DNA from: Bradyrhizobium sp. G127
Lineage (GTDB): Bacteria > Pseudomonadota > Alphaproteobacteria > Rhizobiales > Xanthobacteraceae
Direction: 5' to 3'
DNA length: 64,000 nt
Assembly (NCBI RefSeq): GCF_021502575.1
Contig: NZ_JAKFGN010000002.1
Coordinates: forward strand, 1,426,001 to 1,490,000
A program made the translations under genes and the position numbers. Under the pieces are notes generated by a model that was given only the letters and a program-made list of their open reading frames with translations, ran no database searches and was not told where the DNA came from. Below are positions 17,171 through 26,139 of this stretch, piece by piece; position 1 is the stretch's first letter, and every line of letters starts with the position of its first letter.

Positions 17171-17199
17171 AAAAATGAGGATTGCCTCATTTCTCATTT
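17171..17199 (-). promoter_or_regulatory. TetR-type operator between tetR and the binding-protein gene
   Basis: The core ATGAGGATTGCCTCAT matches the site at 14321-14351 base for base, and the flanking CTCATTT arm is also kept (one base differs). It overlaps the last codons and stop of tetR. On the minus strand a strong -35-like TTGACG follows directly, but the -10 at 17-base spacing (CAGTCT) is weak. Confidence 0.7.
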
Positions 17200-17846
17200 A
17201 CGGGACTAAACAAGGCTCGTTTCACCAGTTTTCGATAGGCATCAAAAACCTTCTTGGGAACGGGCTTCGTTCGATCCGCTTGAACAACATATTCCTCTGC
17301 GTAATACGTTCTCACTGCAAGAAGCGCAGTCGCAATCGCTTTGATTTCGCCCGGTTCATAACCAACGATTTCACGCCTCGCCACGCTACGCTTGAGCGCG
17401 CGAACGTATCCGTCCGTCATAAGCTTAGCATAATTTTTGTAGGCAACCGGCGCGAGGGCCTGTGACTCGACGACCAAACGAACAAACCAGGGTTTTTCGC
17501 GAACAAACTCCAGAAATACGCGTAGGCGTTCCACATCCCGATCCACGCCTGCGCTGTGCGGGTCCACTTCTGCACGCATGAAGTCGAGTAGCTCAGCTGC
17601 GTAAGAGGGGAGCAAAATGTCGAAAATATCCTGCCTATTGCTGAAGTAATTGTAGATCGTGCCTTGAGCTACGTTCGCCGCCTCCGCGATCCGCGCGATA
17701 TTCGCTTCTGCATAGCCGATTCTACCAACTAATTCGGCCGTCGCAGAAATAAGCTTTCTGCGAGTATCGATGCTCTTCTCGGCTCGAGTCATAGGCTTGG
17801 TAAGTCGCTTTAAAGGTGTAGGCGTCGGTGCCGGAGAGCGGGACAT
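17187..17846 (-). CDS. TetR/AcrR-family transcriptional regulator
   Basis: A 219-aa repressor with a basic N-terminal extension (residues 1-25) and a TetR helix-turn-helix: KLISATAELVGRIGYAEA then IARIAEAANVAQGTIYNYF (about residues 30-70). The C-terminal ligand domain is not close to a named subfamily. It most likely binds the two identical palindromes at 14321-14351 and 17171-17199 and is released by an acyl-CoA or the imported acid. The second site overlaps its own 3' end, not its own promoter, so autoregulation is not evident. Confidence 0.9.
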   Translation of the reverse strand: MSRSPAPTPTPLKRLTKPMTRAEKSIDTRRKLISATAELVGRIGYAEANIARIAEAANVAQGTIYNYFSNRQDIFDILLPSYAAELLDFMRAEVDPHSAGVDRDVERLRVFLEFVREKPWFVRLVVESQALAPVAYKNYAKLMTDGYVRALKRSVARREIVGYEPGEIKAIATALLAVRTYYAEEYVVQADRTKPVPKKVFDAYRKLVKRALFSPVNEK

Positions 17847-18096
17847 ATCTACTTCTCTTTCTTAGGCATTAAGCCAATCTGACCTGACGTATATTTCAGC
17901 CAGCAGGACAGAGACTACTGCATTGCTGCGCTCCGATCCACAAGGAGCATTGCGACCCCGTCTGCGTTGCAGACGGCCGGCAGCTCATAGATGAGTGCGA
18001 TCAAGTCGGATTGAAGTGCGCGCGCCATTTCGACAGCGACAGTGGTCTCCGTCAGGCTGTGAAAGATTTAACGTTCAGGCGCCGCGCGGTTTACCG
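17847..18096. other. Intergenic stretch upstream of tetR
   Basis: No gene, RNA or palindrome resembling the TetR operator was found. The tetR promoter should lie in the right-hand part near 17850-17900. The adjoining segment is made of transposase and monooxygenase fragments. Confidence 0.35.
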
Positions 18097-18252
18097 TTAA
18101 AGGCTCGCATTAGCGTGTTCCAATCGAGTGCCGGGCGCAATGTAGACCCCCTTCTCACCCCAGCTTCGCGAGACATTTGCGTAGATCTCGGCCGTCATCT
18201 TCGCGTCGGAGTCTGATCGAATGTGCTCTGGCACCCCTTTGGTGAGATCACG
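18097..18252 (-). pseudogene. Remnant: IS3-family transposase (OrfB) fragment
   Basis: A minus-strand frame ending in TAA at 18097 reads KGVPEHIRSDSDAKMTAEI followed by GEKGVYIAPGTRLEHANASL. This matches the DDE core of IS3-family OrfB, where VPEHIRSDNGPEF and YIEPGSPWENGYNES are usual. The catalytic Asp region is degraded (DNGPE to DSDAK) and the element ends are gone. It is a decayed insertion-sequence scar. Confidence 0.5.
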
Positions 18253-18334
18253 TCCGCCAGTCGACACTAAACGCTACTGCGACAGGCAACCTGGCCGCAG
18301 CCCAAGATTGCGCGTTCGCCATCGGTATTGCCGC

Positions 18335-18698
18335 TCAGGCGTTGGCAGAGGGAAGCACCCTCGCCAGGTAGTCGCTGACAGGATGGCGGCCGGTCGAGTC
18401 GAAGGTGGCACCCACATATCCGTCCGGCCGAATGAGCAGGAAGCCGCCCTCGGCCAGGCCGACTTCGTTCGACGGATCCCGCAGTTCCGCCCGTTCGCCG
18501 CCGGTGACCACTCGCAACCCCTCACGTGCAGCCACGACCGGGCGGTAGTCGTGCGCCGACATAAGCAAGGTCCAGTGCGGGCCGGTAAGCACATCGTACA
18601 GCCGACGAGGTTGTTCAGCGGCGTCGGTCAACCTCGCATCGGGCACCCGTTTGCCGGCGTGAAACCGGGCATCGCGCGCCGAGCCATTGCTATGCAGT
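18335..18698 (-). pseudogene. Remnant: C-terminus of an FAD-dependent aromatic monooxygenase
   Basis: The frame reads HAGKRVPDARLTDAAEQPRR, then RLYDVLTGPHWTLL and FLLIRPDGYVGA. This is the C-terminal thioredoxin-like domain of PheA/TfdB-type FAD monooxygenases (phenol or pentachlorophenol hydroxylase-like). The open frame continues upstream of its first ATG to about 18698, but the FAD and substrate domains (about 400 residues) are missing. It is a truncated relic, not a working gene. Confidence 0.65.
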
Positions 18699-18772
18699 AG
18701 TCTCTATCGCGCTGGTCCAAAATATCCGTCAGGTCATCGACGCAAGAAACCGCTGCCGCGCAGCGCTTGTAT

Positions 18773-18850
18773 GAGAATTTCCCTAAAATAGTTACAGGAA
18801 AAAATTACCTAGAAACAGGGAAAACTGGGTTCTGAACAGGGACTACAGTA
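18773..18850. repeat. Four imperfect tandem copies of a 21-bp unit
   Basis: ACAGG blocks start at 18794, 18815 and 18836, exactly 21 bases apart, and a diverged copy starts at 18773. Units read like ACAGGGAAAACTGGGTTCTGA. The 21-bp (7-codon) period recalls the repeats at the left window edge. The region 18699-19037 has no recognised gene. Confidence 0.55.
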
Positions 18851-18927
18851 ACCGTGATCAGGAATCACACTTACGGTTGCCTGTGCCAGCCCGGGACGCT
18901 CGCTACTTAACGAAGACATTGCTTTTC

Positions 18928-18956
18928 GCCTAATGCTGAGTTGTTTAGGCTAAACA
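18928..18956. other. Overlapping inverted repeats downstream of the cytochrome c gene
   Basis: TGTTTAG-G-CTAAACA (18942-18956) is a perfect palindrome. GCCTAA (18928-18933) also pairs with TTAGGC (18945-18950). The site is about 80 bases past the cytochrome stop on its transcript side. It could be a transcript-end hairpin or an operator. No T-run follows. Confidence 0.35.
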
Positions 18957-19037
18957 CCGTGAACTTCGGCATTCAGTCCGACTGGCTGCCGACACGACGA
19001 TCATCCAAGACTAGCGAGCTTGTTTCGTGCCAAGCAT

Positions 19038-19421
19038 TTACTTTCTCTTCCCATCGGCATCGAATTGCTTGAGAAACGCGACGAGGTCGATGGTCTTTTG
19101 CTCGTCCTTGAGTCCGGCATAGATCATCTTGGTGCCCGGAACTTTCGCCTTGGGGTCCTTGATGTATTCGCGGAAGGTCGCCTCGTCCCAAGTGATCCCG
19201 GAATCTTTGTTGGCTGCCGAATAAGAATAGCCCGCAACGCTGCCCGCCTTACGGCCGATGATGCCGTTGAGCATAGGTCCAACGCCGTTCTTCGCGCTCT
19301 CGCCGATCTGGTGGCAGGCCTTACACACCGCAAACACCTTCTCGCCCGCAGCTGCGTCCTGAGCACTGGCCTGACCCGCACCCGCGACAGCCAATATTGC
19401 AACGAAAACCAATTCTCGCAT
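19038..19421 (-). CDS. Periplasmic class I cytochrome c (c2/c550-like)
   Basis: A 127-aa protein with a signal peptide (ending near QASAQ) and one haem c site CKACH at about residues 33-37. A distal Met ligand is likely in VPGTKMIYAGL (about residue 99). The IGRKAGSVAGYSYSAANKDSG segment is typical of mitochondrial/c2-like cytochromes. It follows nosX by 93 bases on the same strand, so it may donate electrons to NosZ in the periplasm, as small cytochromes do in alphaproteobacterial denitrifiers. The role in N2O reduction is inferred from position. Confidence 0.88.
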   Translation of the reverse strand: MRELVFVAILAVAGAGQASAQDAAAGEKVFAVCKACHQIGESAKNGVGPMLNGIIGRKAGSVAGYSYSAANKDSGITWDEATFREYIKDPKAKVPGTKMIYAGLKDEQKTIDLVAFLKQFDADGKRK

Positions 19422-19514
19422 TTTGTGCTCCTGTTGTAGTGGCCCCGTGGGGTCGGGATTCTTCGGCCGTTTAGCCCGCCATTGATGCGCTTTCGGATAC
19501 GTCGATGGAATGTC

Positions 19515-20513
19515 TCAAGCACCGAAAACCAACAAAGTTCCGCTTGCGTCAATGATACGGGCCTGCACATCAGGTCGAATGGCTACGATATCCTGAATGC
19601 GCGACACCGGCATCAGGCTAAACGCAGTCGAAAGTGCGTCCGCTTCGGTGGCCGTCGGCGCAATAACGCTTAGGCTCGCATAGCGCGACGGGCTTCGTCC
19701 GGTCGCAGGGTCAAACAGATGTGTAAAGCGGCCTTTTGAATCGAACTGAAAGCCGGCGCCCGCCGACGTCGCGACAGCACGATCCACAAGGTCGATGGTT
19801 TCGGTGATTGCGCCGGCCCGGTCGCAATCGGCGAGACCAACACGCCATGGGGCGCCATCGGGTCGCGCCCCGATCGCCCGAATTTCTCCCATATTGACGA
19901 GGGTTGTCGACAATCCCGCGCTGCGCAACCGTTCGACAACGCGGTCTGTGGCGAAACCCTGCGCGATACCGTTCAGCGTAATGGCGGCACCGCGCCTGAC
20001 CAGCGCAACACGATCCTCGTTCACGAATACACCCTTGTGGCCAACTTTCGCCAGCGCTTCAGTGATCCTGTGCGGAGCAGGCCCTTCGCTATCGGGCATC
20101 TCCGCAGAGAAATGATCAGCATAGAGCCGCCACAGCGGCTGCACCGTTGGGTCGAATGCGCCGCCGGTGAGATCGGAAAAATGCAGCGCGGCTTGCAGCA
20201 GCGCTACCATGTCGGGAGCGGGAGAAACAAGAAACCCAGTTCGATTGAGCGTCGAGATCGCCGAATCTGCCCGGTACAGACTGAACTGCTGCTCGAGCCG
20301 TCGCACATCGAGAACACAGCGCTCGACCAGTCGGCCGGCCTCCGCCCGATCAGAATGATAGATCTCGATCGACACTTGCGCACCAAGGGCCGATCCGCGC
20401 CACTGCACCGCATCGCCGGACGCGACGGCTTGCTCACCGGTCAGCAGCGAAGATCCGGCTGCCGTAGCGGCAATGACGATGAGGCGCCTGCGGGTAAGAC
20501 CTTGCTCGAGCAT
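19515..20513 (-). CDS. nosX: NosX, ApbE-type FAD:protein FMN transferase
   Basis: A 332-aa ApbE-family protein with a twin-arginine-like export signal (LTRRRLIVIAATAAGSSLL). Conserved ApbE segments include VRRLEQQFSLYRADSAISTLN, TGGAFDPTVQPLW and LNGIAQGFATDRVVERL. NosX attaches FMN covalently to the periplasmic domain of NosR, which sustains NosZ activity. It is the last nos gene, 13 bases after nosL, in the standard order nosRZDFYLX. Length is typical. Confidence 0.92.
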   Translation of the reverse strand: MLEQGLTRRRLIVIAATAAGSSLLTGEQAVASGDAVQWRGSALGAQVSIEIYHSDRAEAGRLVERCVLDVRRLEQQFSLYRADSAISTLNRTGFLVSPAPDMVALLQAALHFSDLTGGAFDPTVQPLWRLYADHFSAEMPDSEGPAPHRITEALAKVGHKGVFVNEDRVALVRRGAAITLNGIAQGFATDRVVERLRSAGLSTTLVNMGEIRAIGARPDGAPWRVGLADCDRAGAITETIDLVDRAVATSAGAGFQFDSKGRFTHLFDPATGRSPSRYASLSVIAPTATEADALSTAFSLMPVSRIQDIVAIRPDVQARIIDASGTLLVFGA

Positions 20514-20526
20514 CGGCTAATCCTCG

Positions 20527-21075
20527 TCAGTTGAGCCGCACGTCCGGACGATCATGCTTGCTCTGGTCATGGGGGACGTCGCTGCCGAGCACATAGGTCG
20601 CAGGAATTTGGGTGAACGTCACCACCCGGCCGCCGTTGGCCGCGACAAACGCGTCAGCAGCCTCGCGACTTCCGAACGGAACAGCTTCGGCCGCTCCCAT
20701 CCCGCCCTGGATTCGACTCTCGATCACAAACAGCGCCTTGCGCGCGTCGATCCAGTTGGTCTCACCCGGATTTTCCCAACTCTTCGCTTGCCCCATATCT
20801 GAAACATAGATCGCACGGATGTCGCGTGGCTGGTCGGGCATCAGGGTAAAAGCCACGGTGTCCCTCACCGAGGTAAACCAGAACGGGTCGATCCGGCTCG
20901 CCGTAATAATCTGGCCTTTCGGGCCGGGGTGCTCGAGCAGATTCATGCCACAGAACACTCCCATCGCATCGCTGTTGAGTGCGACCGGCGGCGGCGCGAC
21001 CGAACTGGCTGGATCCTGATTGCATCCGGCCAGCAAAATGGTGGCGGCGAAGGCGAATAGCATCCGCAGGATCAT
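20527..21075 (-). CDS. nosL: NosL, copper-binding lipoprotein
   Basis: A 182-aa lipoprotein with lipobox LLAGC (Cys about residue 18). The CGMNLLEHPGPKGQI segment (about residues 42-56) provides the Cys and Met copper ligands characteristic of NosL. DPFWFTSVRDTVAFTLMP and YVSDMGQAKSWENPG follow the family pattern. NosL delivers Cu(I) to apo-NosZ through the NosDFY complex. The start overlaps the end of nosY by 4 bases. Confidence 0.93.
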   Translation of the reverse strand: MILRMLFAFAATILLAGCNQDPASSVAPPPVALNSDAMGVFCGMNLLEHPGPKGQIITASRIDPFWFTSVRDTVAFTLMPDQPRDIRAIYVSDMGQAKSWENPGETNWIDARKALFVIESRIQGGMGAAEAVPFGSREAADAFVAANGGRVVTFTQIPATYVLGSDVPHDQSKHDRPDVRLN

Positions 21076-21899
21076 AACTCCCTCCGTGCAAAGAATGCCG
21101 TCGCAAGCCCGAGCGGTGCGGCAATCCAGATCAGCAGGCCCAGCAATAGCGCGCCAATTCCGGCCCCAGTCGACCCAGCCAGTCCGGCCATCCCCGAAAA
21201 CTGGCTGACATTGAAGCCGGTCAAATTGGTCAGCCGGTAAAGATCGGTCGGATTGAGAAAGAGCAGAGCTTCGAGGACGGAAGCTGAAATGAAGCGCCCC
21301 TGATCGACCACCAAAATGCCGAGCAGCCCCATGTCAAACACCAGCACCATCAACAACCAGATGCCGACCGAAGCACCCGCAGCCGTACCGCGGTCGCGAA
21401 CCAGGCTGCTGATCAGATATCCGATCGCGACAAAGACCGCACCAAGCAAAATCGAGGTCCCGAGCATAAAGGCGAAAGCATACCAGCTTGCCGCCAGTAC
21501 CGATGCGCCGGTGATCGTGAGAGCGACCGCCGCCGCGCCATAGCCGATCACAGTAGCGAACGCGAGAATCAGGACATGGCCGCAGAACTTTCCGAGCAGA
21601 ACCTGATAGCGGCCGACCGGATAGCTAAGCAGCAAAATCATTGTGCCGCGTTCCATTTCGCCGACCACCGCGTCATGCGAGATCAGAAGCGCAATCAGCG
21701 GCAGCAGAAAGATCGTGAGACTGGACAAGCTAACGACCACTACGTCGAGCGCGCCGGCGCCGACATTGCCGGTCGGCGCACTGCCGAGAAATGTCAGGGA
21801 CAGCGACAGGGCCGCCAGCAGCAATGTTGTGGCAAGAACCCAGCGATTGCGCATTCCCTCCTTGATCTCCTTGCTGGCGATAATGACAATATTCCTCAC
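21072..21899 (-). CDS. nosY: NosY, ABC-2-type membrane permease of the NosDFY complex
   Basis: A 275-aa inner-membrane protein with about six hydrophobic helices. It begins NIVIIASKEIKEGMRNRWV, the usual cytoplasmic elbow of ABC-2 permeases, and contains GEMERGTMILLLSYPVGR in the coupling region. It forms the transmembrane dimer of NosDFY, which matures the CuZ cluster of NosZ. It overlaps nosF and nosL by 4 bases each, so the genes are translationally coupled. Confidence 0.93.
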   Translation of the reverse strand: MRNIVIIASKEIKEGMRNRWVLATTLLLAALSLSLTFLGSAPTGNVGAGALDVVVVSLSSLTIFLLPLIALLISHDAVVGEMERGTMILLLSYPVGRYQVLLGKFCGHVLILAFATVIGYGAAAVALTITGASVLAASWYAFAFMLGTSILLGAVFVAIGYLISSLVRDRGTAAGASVGIWLLMVLVFDMGLLGILVVDQGRFISASVLEALLFLNPTDLYRLTNLTGFNVSQFSGMAGLAGSTGAGIGALLLGLLIWIAAPLGLATAFFARREL

Positions 21900-22795
21900 G
21901 CGGCATTCTCCCGAAGAAAATGAGCGTAGAGATCATCGAGGGTCGGCGATGCGATCTCGATATTGGTGACACTGGGGTCGCTGGCCGCGACGCGCAGCAA
22001 CTCCATCTTGCTGATCTCATCGGATACCAGCATGACGCGACCTCGCGGTGTTGCGATACTCGCGCCGTTCATCCACGGTGGGCCGCTGGCGCCAGGTGCA
22101 AGATCGAGCGAGACCCGGATCGGGAGGCGCGAGATCGAACGCAGTTCAGCCAGGGTACCCCGCGCAACCAAAAGCCCGCGGTTCATGATCAGCACGTGCT
22201 CGGCGCGATCCTCAAGCTCAGTGAGCGCGTGCGAGGAGATCAAAACAGTGGCGCCGTCGTCCCGCAATTCGCCGAGGATTTCATAGAAGGTCTGGCGCAG
22301 CGCGGGATCGAGCCCTGTCGTCGGTTCATCCAGCAGCAGTACACGCGGCCGGCCGAGCAAAGCCTGGGCCAGACCCAGACGCTGCCGCATGCCCTTGGAG
22401 TAGGTTCCGACCCTGCGGTCAGCCGCATCCATCAAACCGACGCGGTCGAGCACCGGCCACGCCGAGGCCTGCCGGATCCGCTTCAGCCGCGCATAGAATG
22501 CCAGCGTTTCGCGTCCGGTCAGCGCCGCGTTGAATGCAACATTCTCCGGCAAGTAACCGAGTTGCCGGCGCGCGGAGAATTCGCCAGCCGCCGGATCCTC
22601 ACCCAAAACGTGGATCGCGCCGCAGTCGGCGTGAATGAGGCCTAGCATCAGTTTGATCAGCGTCGTCTTGCCGGCACCATTGTGGCCGACCAGCGCGCTC
22701 AATTGTCCCGGACCAAGATCGAACGAGACGTTGCGCAGCGCCTTGACGGCACCGTAGCTCTTCTCCACGCCATCGACGGAGACGATACTGCTCAT
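21896..22795 (-). CDS. nosF: NosF, ABC ATPase of the NosDFY complex
   Basis: A 299-aa ATPase. Walker A is GHNGAGKTTLIK (about residue 37), the signature is YSKGMRQRLGLAQALL, Walker B is VLLLDEPTTGLDP and the switch region reads LISSHALTELE. The LGYLPENVAFN Q-loop region (Leu-Pro-Glu-Asn) is characteristic of NosF. It powers NosY/NosD for CuZ assembly and sulphur/copper delivery. It overlaps nosD by 4 bases. Confidence 0.93.
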   Translation of the reverse strand: MSSIVSVDGVEKSYGAVKALRNVSFDLGPGQLSALVGHNGAGKTTLIKLMLGLIHADCGAIHVLGEDPAAGEFSARRQLGYLPENVAFNAALTGRETLAFYARLKRIRQASAWPVLDRVGLMDAADRRVGTYSKGMRQRLGLAQALLGRPRVLLLDEPTTGLDPALRQTFYEILGELRDDGATVLISSHALTELEDRAEHVLIMNRGLLVARGTLAELRSISRLPIRVSLDLAPGASGPPWMNGASIATPRGRVMLVSDEISKMELLRVAASDPSVTNIEIASPTLDDLYAHFLRENAA

Positions 22796-24153
22796 CGCAG
22801 GCTCCGGCTGATCGATGGTTTCGGCGGTGGCGCGATCAATGGACGGGTATCGACCACCCCTCCAGGATAAAGCGCCGGAAATTGCGCCTGGGCCCAGCGC
22901 AGCACCTGCACCGCTGGGCTATTGATCAACACCTTCGCCGATGGTGCAGTCCACAATACGCGGTCGACCAGATCATTGGGACGATAAGCAGTATCCGCAA
23001 TACCATCGCCGTTGAGATCGAAGGCTGGATTGTCGCTCCAGTAATTGCCACGGCCACCCTTCGACCAGTCGAGGTCGCGCGTGCCTACATATTTCACCTG
23101 ATTGCGGTTGCCAACGAAGGCGTTGCCGGCGATCTCGTTGCCTTCCGATCCCGCGGTGAAATGGACCCCGATGCCACAGCGCTCAAACCAGTTGTTGCGA
23201 AACTTGTTGTGGTTGGTGTTGTAGATAAAGACGCATTTTTCCGGTCCGAAGCGAAGGCCCGGTGTAGGCTTTATCTCTGGAACCATATCCCGCTCTTCGT
23301 CCGAGCCTGGGTCCCGACTGCTTGCGATATGGTCGCGCGAGCCGCCAGCTACCCAGTTGCCATCGATCTCAGCGTAATTGGCGTAGTTGAACAGCATGCC
23401 GTAGTCACGGTCGCGATCACTGATATTGTTGCGAATGATCAGCCGGTTCGAATACATGATGGCGTAGCCGACATGATTTCCGACGGAAACGTTACCGCTC
23501 ACTTCACTATCGTTGGTGTACATGTAGTGCACTGCGAACCGCACCTGTTCGAAGCGGTTGTTGATAAAGCGATCCTTGCGGCTGGCGATAGTGAAGATGC
23601 CGTCACGTCCGTAGCGAAAGATATTATCGGCGATGGTAACATCGGGCGCGTTCCATAGCGACACGCCGTTGCCGGCCTCATTGAGCCGTCCGCCGCGCAC
23701 GCCTTCGACGACATTGTGCAAGACGCGAGATCCCGCTGCGCCATGAACATAAATGCCGAACAGGTTGCCTTCGAAGCGGTTGTTTTCGATCAGCGCCCGT
23801 TCGGCGGTCTTTTGCAGGAACACACCGGAATCCATGGCCTGCATATCGTGTCCCGACCCCCGGATTGTCACGCCGCGAATAGTGACGTCGGGCGCCGTTA
23901 TAGCGACGACGCTACCCGTGCCGCCGCCATCCAGCACCGCGCCGGGCCGTCCCTTCAACACGACGCGCCGGTCAATCCTGATCCCACCCTTGTAATGGCC
24001 AGGAGCAAGTTCGATGACATCTTCATCCTGCGCCCCGTCCAGCACCGTCTGCAACGCCTGCTCCGGTGCAACCTTGAGCGTCGCCGCCCCGGCGGAATCA
24101 TAGATGCCGGCGGCGAATATCGCCGCCGGAAGGATGCGAAGGGAACGATGCAC
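22792..24153 (-). CDS. nosD: NosD, periplasmic beta-helix copper-maturation protein
   Basis: A 453-aa exported protein with an N-terminal signal and a right-handed beta-helix built of repeats such as GVTIRGSGHD, ALIENNRFEGNLFGIYV and RLIIRNNISDRDRDYGMLF (CASH / NosD repeats, about residues 80-330). The C-terminal NYWSDNPAFDLNGDGIADT segment is family-typical. It docks on NosFY and transfers copper from NosL toward NosZ. The gene starts 13 bases after nosZ. Confidence 0.93.
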   Translation of the reverse strand: MHRSLRILPAAIFAAGIYDSAGAATLKVAPEQALQTVLDGAQDEDVIELAPGHYKGGIRIDRRVVLKGRPGAVLDGGGTGSVVAITAPDVTIRGVTIRGSGHDMQAMDSGVFLQKTAERALIENNRFEGNLFGIYVHGAAGSRVLHNVVEGVRGGRLNEAGNGVSLWNAPDVTIADNIFRYGRDGIFTIASRKDRFINNRFEQVRFAVHYMYTNDSEVSGNVSVGNHVGYAIMYSNRLIIRNNISDRDRDYGMLFNYANYAEIDGNWVAGGSRDHIASSRDPGSDEERDMVPEIKPTPGLRFGPEKCVFIYNTNHNKFRNNWFERCGIGVHFTAGSEGNEIAGNAFVGNRNQVKYVGTRDLDWSKGGRGNYWSDNPAFDLNGDGIADTAYRPNDLVDRVLWTAPSAKVLINSPAVQVLRWAQAQFPALYPGGVVDTRPLIAPPPKPSISRSLR

Positions 24154-24166
24154 TTGTGGTTCCTAC

Positions 24167-26122
24167 TCAAACCGACTTGGGCTCGACAAACATGCGGCCC
24201 TTCATTTCCATGTGCATGGCGTGACAAAACCATGAACAATAGTACCAATACACGCCCGCTTTATCCGCCGTGAACGACACCGAAGCCGTCGCCATCGGCG
24301 CAACCTCCATGTTGATGCCGTAGTTCACGATACAGAATCCGTGCGTCAGATCTTCCACAGCGTCAATGTTGGTGACGTAGACGGTGACCTCATCACCCTG
24401 CTTCACCTGGAACTGCTCCAGACCAAACGCCGGCGCGGTGGAGGTCATGTAGACGCGAACCTTGTTACCGTCCCGTATGACCTTGGAGTCGGCCTCAAGG
24501 TCGATCTTGTCAGCCTTGGCCTGCTTGACCGCATCGGCAAAGAACGGATCGGCGCGATCCCAAATCGAGATCGGATTGATCTTGGAACGGTGAACAATGG
24601 TGGCATCATGCGGTTCAGCAAAGCTCGGACCGTCATGCACCAGCTTCATCTGGTCTCCCGAGATATCGATCAACTGATCGTTCTCAGGCTTCAGCGGCCC
24701 GACATTGAGGAAGCGGTCCTTTGAGAACTTGTTGAGCGAGATCAGCCATTTTCCATCCGCCTCTTTGGTCTGTCCCATTGAGGTGTGATTGTGGCCGGGC
24801 TGATAATGCACGTCGAGCTTCTGCAGGATCGGGTCAACCTTTTCGCCTTTGAAGGCACGCTTGGCGAGATCGATGTTCCATTTGCAGACCTGGCTGTCCA
24901 GGAACAGGGTCGTATAGGCATTGCCTTTCCCGTCATACGCGGTGTGCAATGGTCCAAGACCGAGTTCAGGCTCCGCGACTACGACGTCGCGCGGCTTGAT
25001 CTTGTCATCGAACAACTGATCAAACAACCGAACATCCATTACAGTGACAGTCGGCGAGAGTTTGCCAGCGGCAACAATATGAATACCGTCCGGCGCAGTG
25101 TTCATGCCGTGCGGACTGTTTGAGACCGGGACATAGCGCGTATAGGGTGAGCCCTTTCGGCCATCGATCACGGGCACGCCGTTCATTTCCTTGAAGTCAC
25201 CCTTCTTCACGGCTTCTTCGATGCGCTTGATATTGAAGATGGTGACCCAGTCCTGCTCACTCGCAGTCATCTCGGCAAGCGTAACGCCCTCTTCCGAATT
25301 GTAGCACGTGGCGAAGGCATACTTGCCCTGGTAGTCGGCATCGACGTTATCGAGATTGCCGCTGACGATAATCTGCCACGCCACCTTCATGGTATCGCCG
25401 TCGATTGCGCTGAGGATCGAACGATATTGCTTCGGATCGTCCAGGATTTTGCCGTCGTTAGGCAGCGGGACGCCATCTTCGCCGTTGGCGAATACGTATC
25501 CGGTCCGCGGATATTTCTGCACGCGCAGGCCGTGAACCGTATGCTGATTCGGTAACTGAATGATCTTGTCGCATTTCATGACATCGAGACGAACACGAGC
25601 GACACGGGTATTGGCCTTATCGTTCATGAAGGCATAGCGGCCGTCATAAGTGCCGTCGGTAAACGAAATATGAGGATGATGCAGGTCGCCATTCAGGTAC
25701 GTGCCGCCACGGTTCTTGAGGAATTCGCGAGTCTCGGGCAGCAGCCCTTCAGTCAGCACCTTCAAGCTTTCGTTCGTCTGCCCCCAGCCAGTGGCGCTGC
25801 AACGGTTGAACACGGGAACGCGCATCAACTCGCGCATCGATGGGAGACCGACGATGCGCATTTCACCGGACTGGCCGCTGGAGAAGAACGTGTAATATTC
25901 ATCAAGCTCGCCGGGAGCCACTTCTGCCTTCTGAAGCACTGCGGGTCGCGCGGCGGGAGCCTTCGGTGCCGCCGTCTTAGTTTGCGCGTCCGCAACCGTG
26001 ACGAACCCCTTGCCGTCAGTGCCAAGGGCAACACCGCCGGCGAGACCCACGCCGGCAGCCGCCGCGGTTGTTCCAAGTAGAGTGCGTCGGCTGACGTGGG
26101 TTCCGTTCTCGTTATCGCTCAT
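24167..26122 (-). CDS. nosZ: NosZ, nitrous oxide reductase (clade I, Tat-exported)
   Basis: A 651-aa periplasmic reductase (N2O to N2). The twin-arginine signal [14 protein letters not shown] near residue 11 marks clade I. The seven-bladed propeller holds the CuZ histidines, seen in [16 protein letters not shown] and PLHTAYDG, and the [13 protein letters not shown] and FAEPHDAT segments. The C-terminal cupredoxin carries the CuA site in [16 protein letters not shown]. All key residues look intact and length is normal. It lies 17 bases after nosR, giving an operon with the whole maturation set. Confidence 0.97.
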   Translation of the reverse strand: MSDNENGTHVSRRTLLGTTAAAAGVGLAGGVALGTDGKGFVTVADAQTKTAAPKAPAARPAVLQKAEVAPGELDEYYTFFSSGQSGEMRIVGLPSMRELMRVPVFNRCSATGWGQTNESLKVLTEGLLPETREFLKNRGGTYLNGDLHHPHISFTDGTYDGRYAFMNDKANTRVARVRLDVMKCDKIIQLPNQHTVHGLRVQKYPRTGYVFANGEDGVPLPNDGKILDDPKQYRSILSAIDGDTMKVAWQIIVSGNLDNVDADYQGKYAFATCYNSEEGVTLAEMTASEQDWVTIFNIKRIEEAVKKGDFKEMNGVPVIDGRKGSPYTRYVPVSNSPHGMNTAPDGIHIVAAGKLSPTVTVMDVRLFDQLFDDKIKPRDVVVAEPELGLGPLHTAYDGKGNAYTTLFLDSQVCKWNIDLAKRAFKGEKVDPILQKLDVHYQPGHNHTSMGQTKEADGKWLISLNKFSKDRFLNVGPLKPENDQLIDISGDQMKLVHDGPSFAEPHDATIVHRSKINPISIWDRADPFFADAVKQAKADKIDLEADSKVIRDGNKVRVYMTSTAPAFGLEQFQVKQGDEVTVYVTNIDAVEDLTHGFCIVNYGINMEVAPMATASVSFTADKAGVYWYYCSWFCHAMHMEMKGRMFVEPKSV

Positions 26123-26139
26123 AATAGCCTCCTAGGCTT

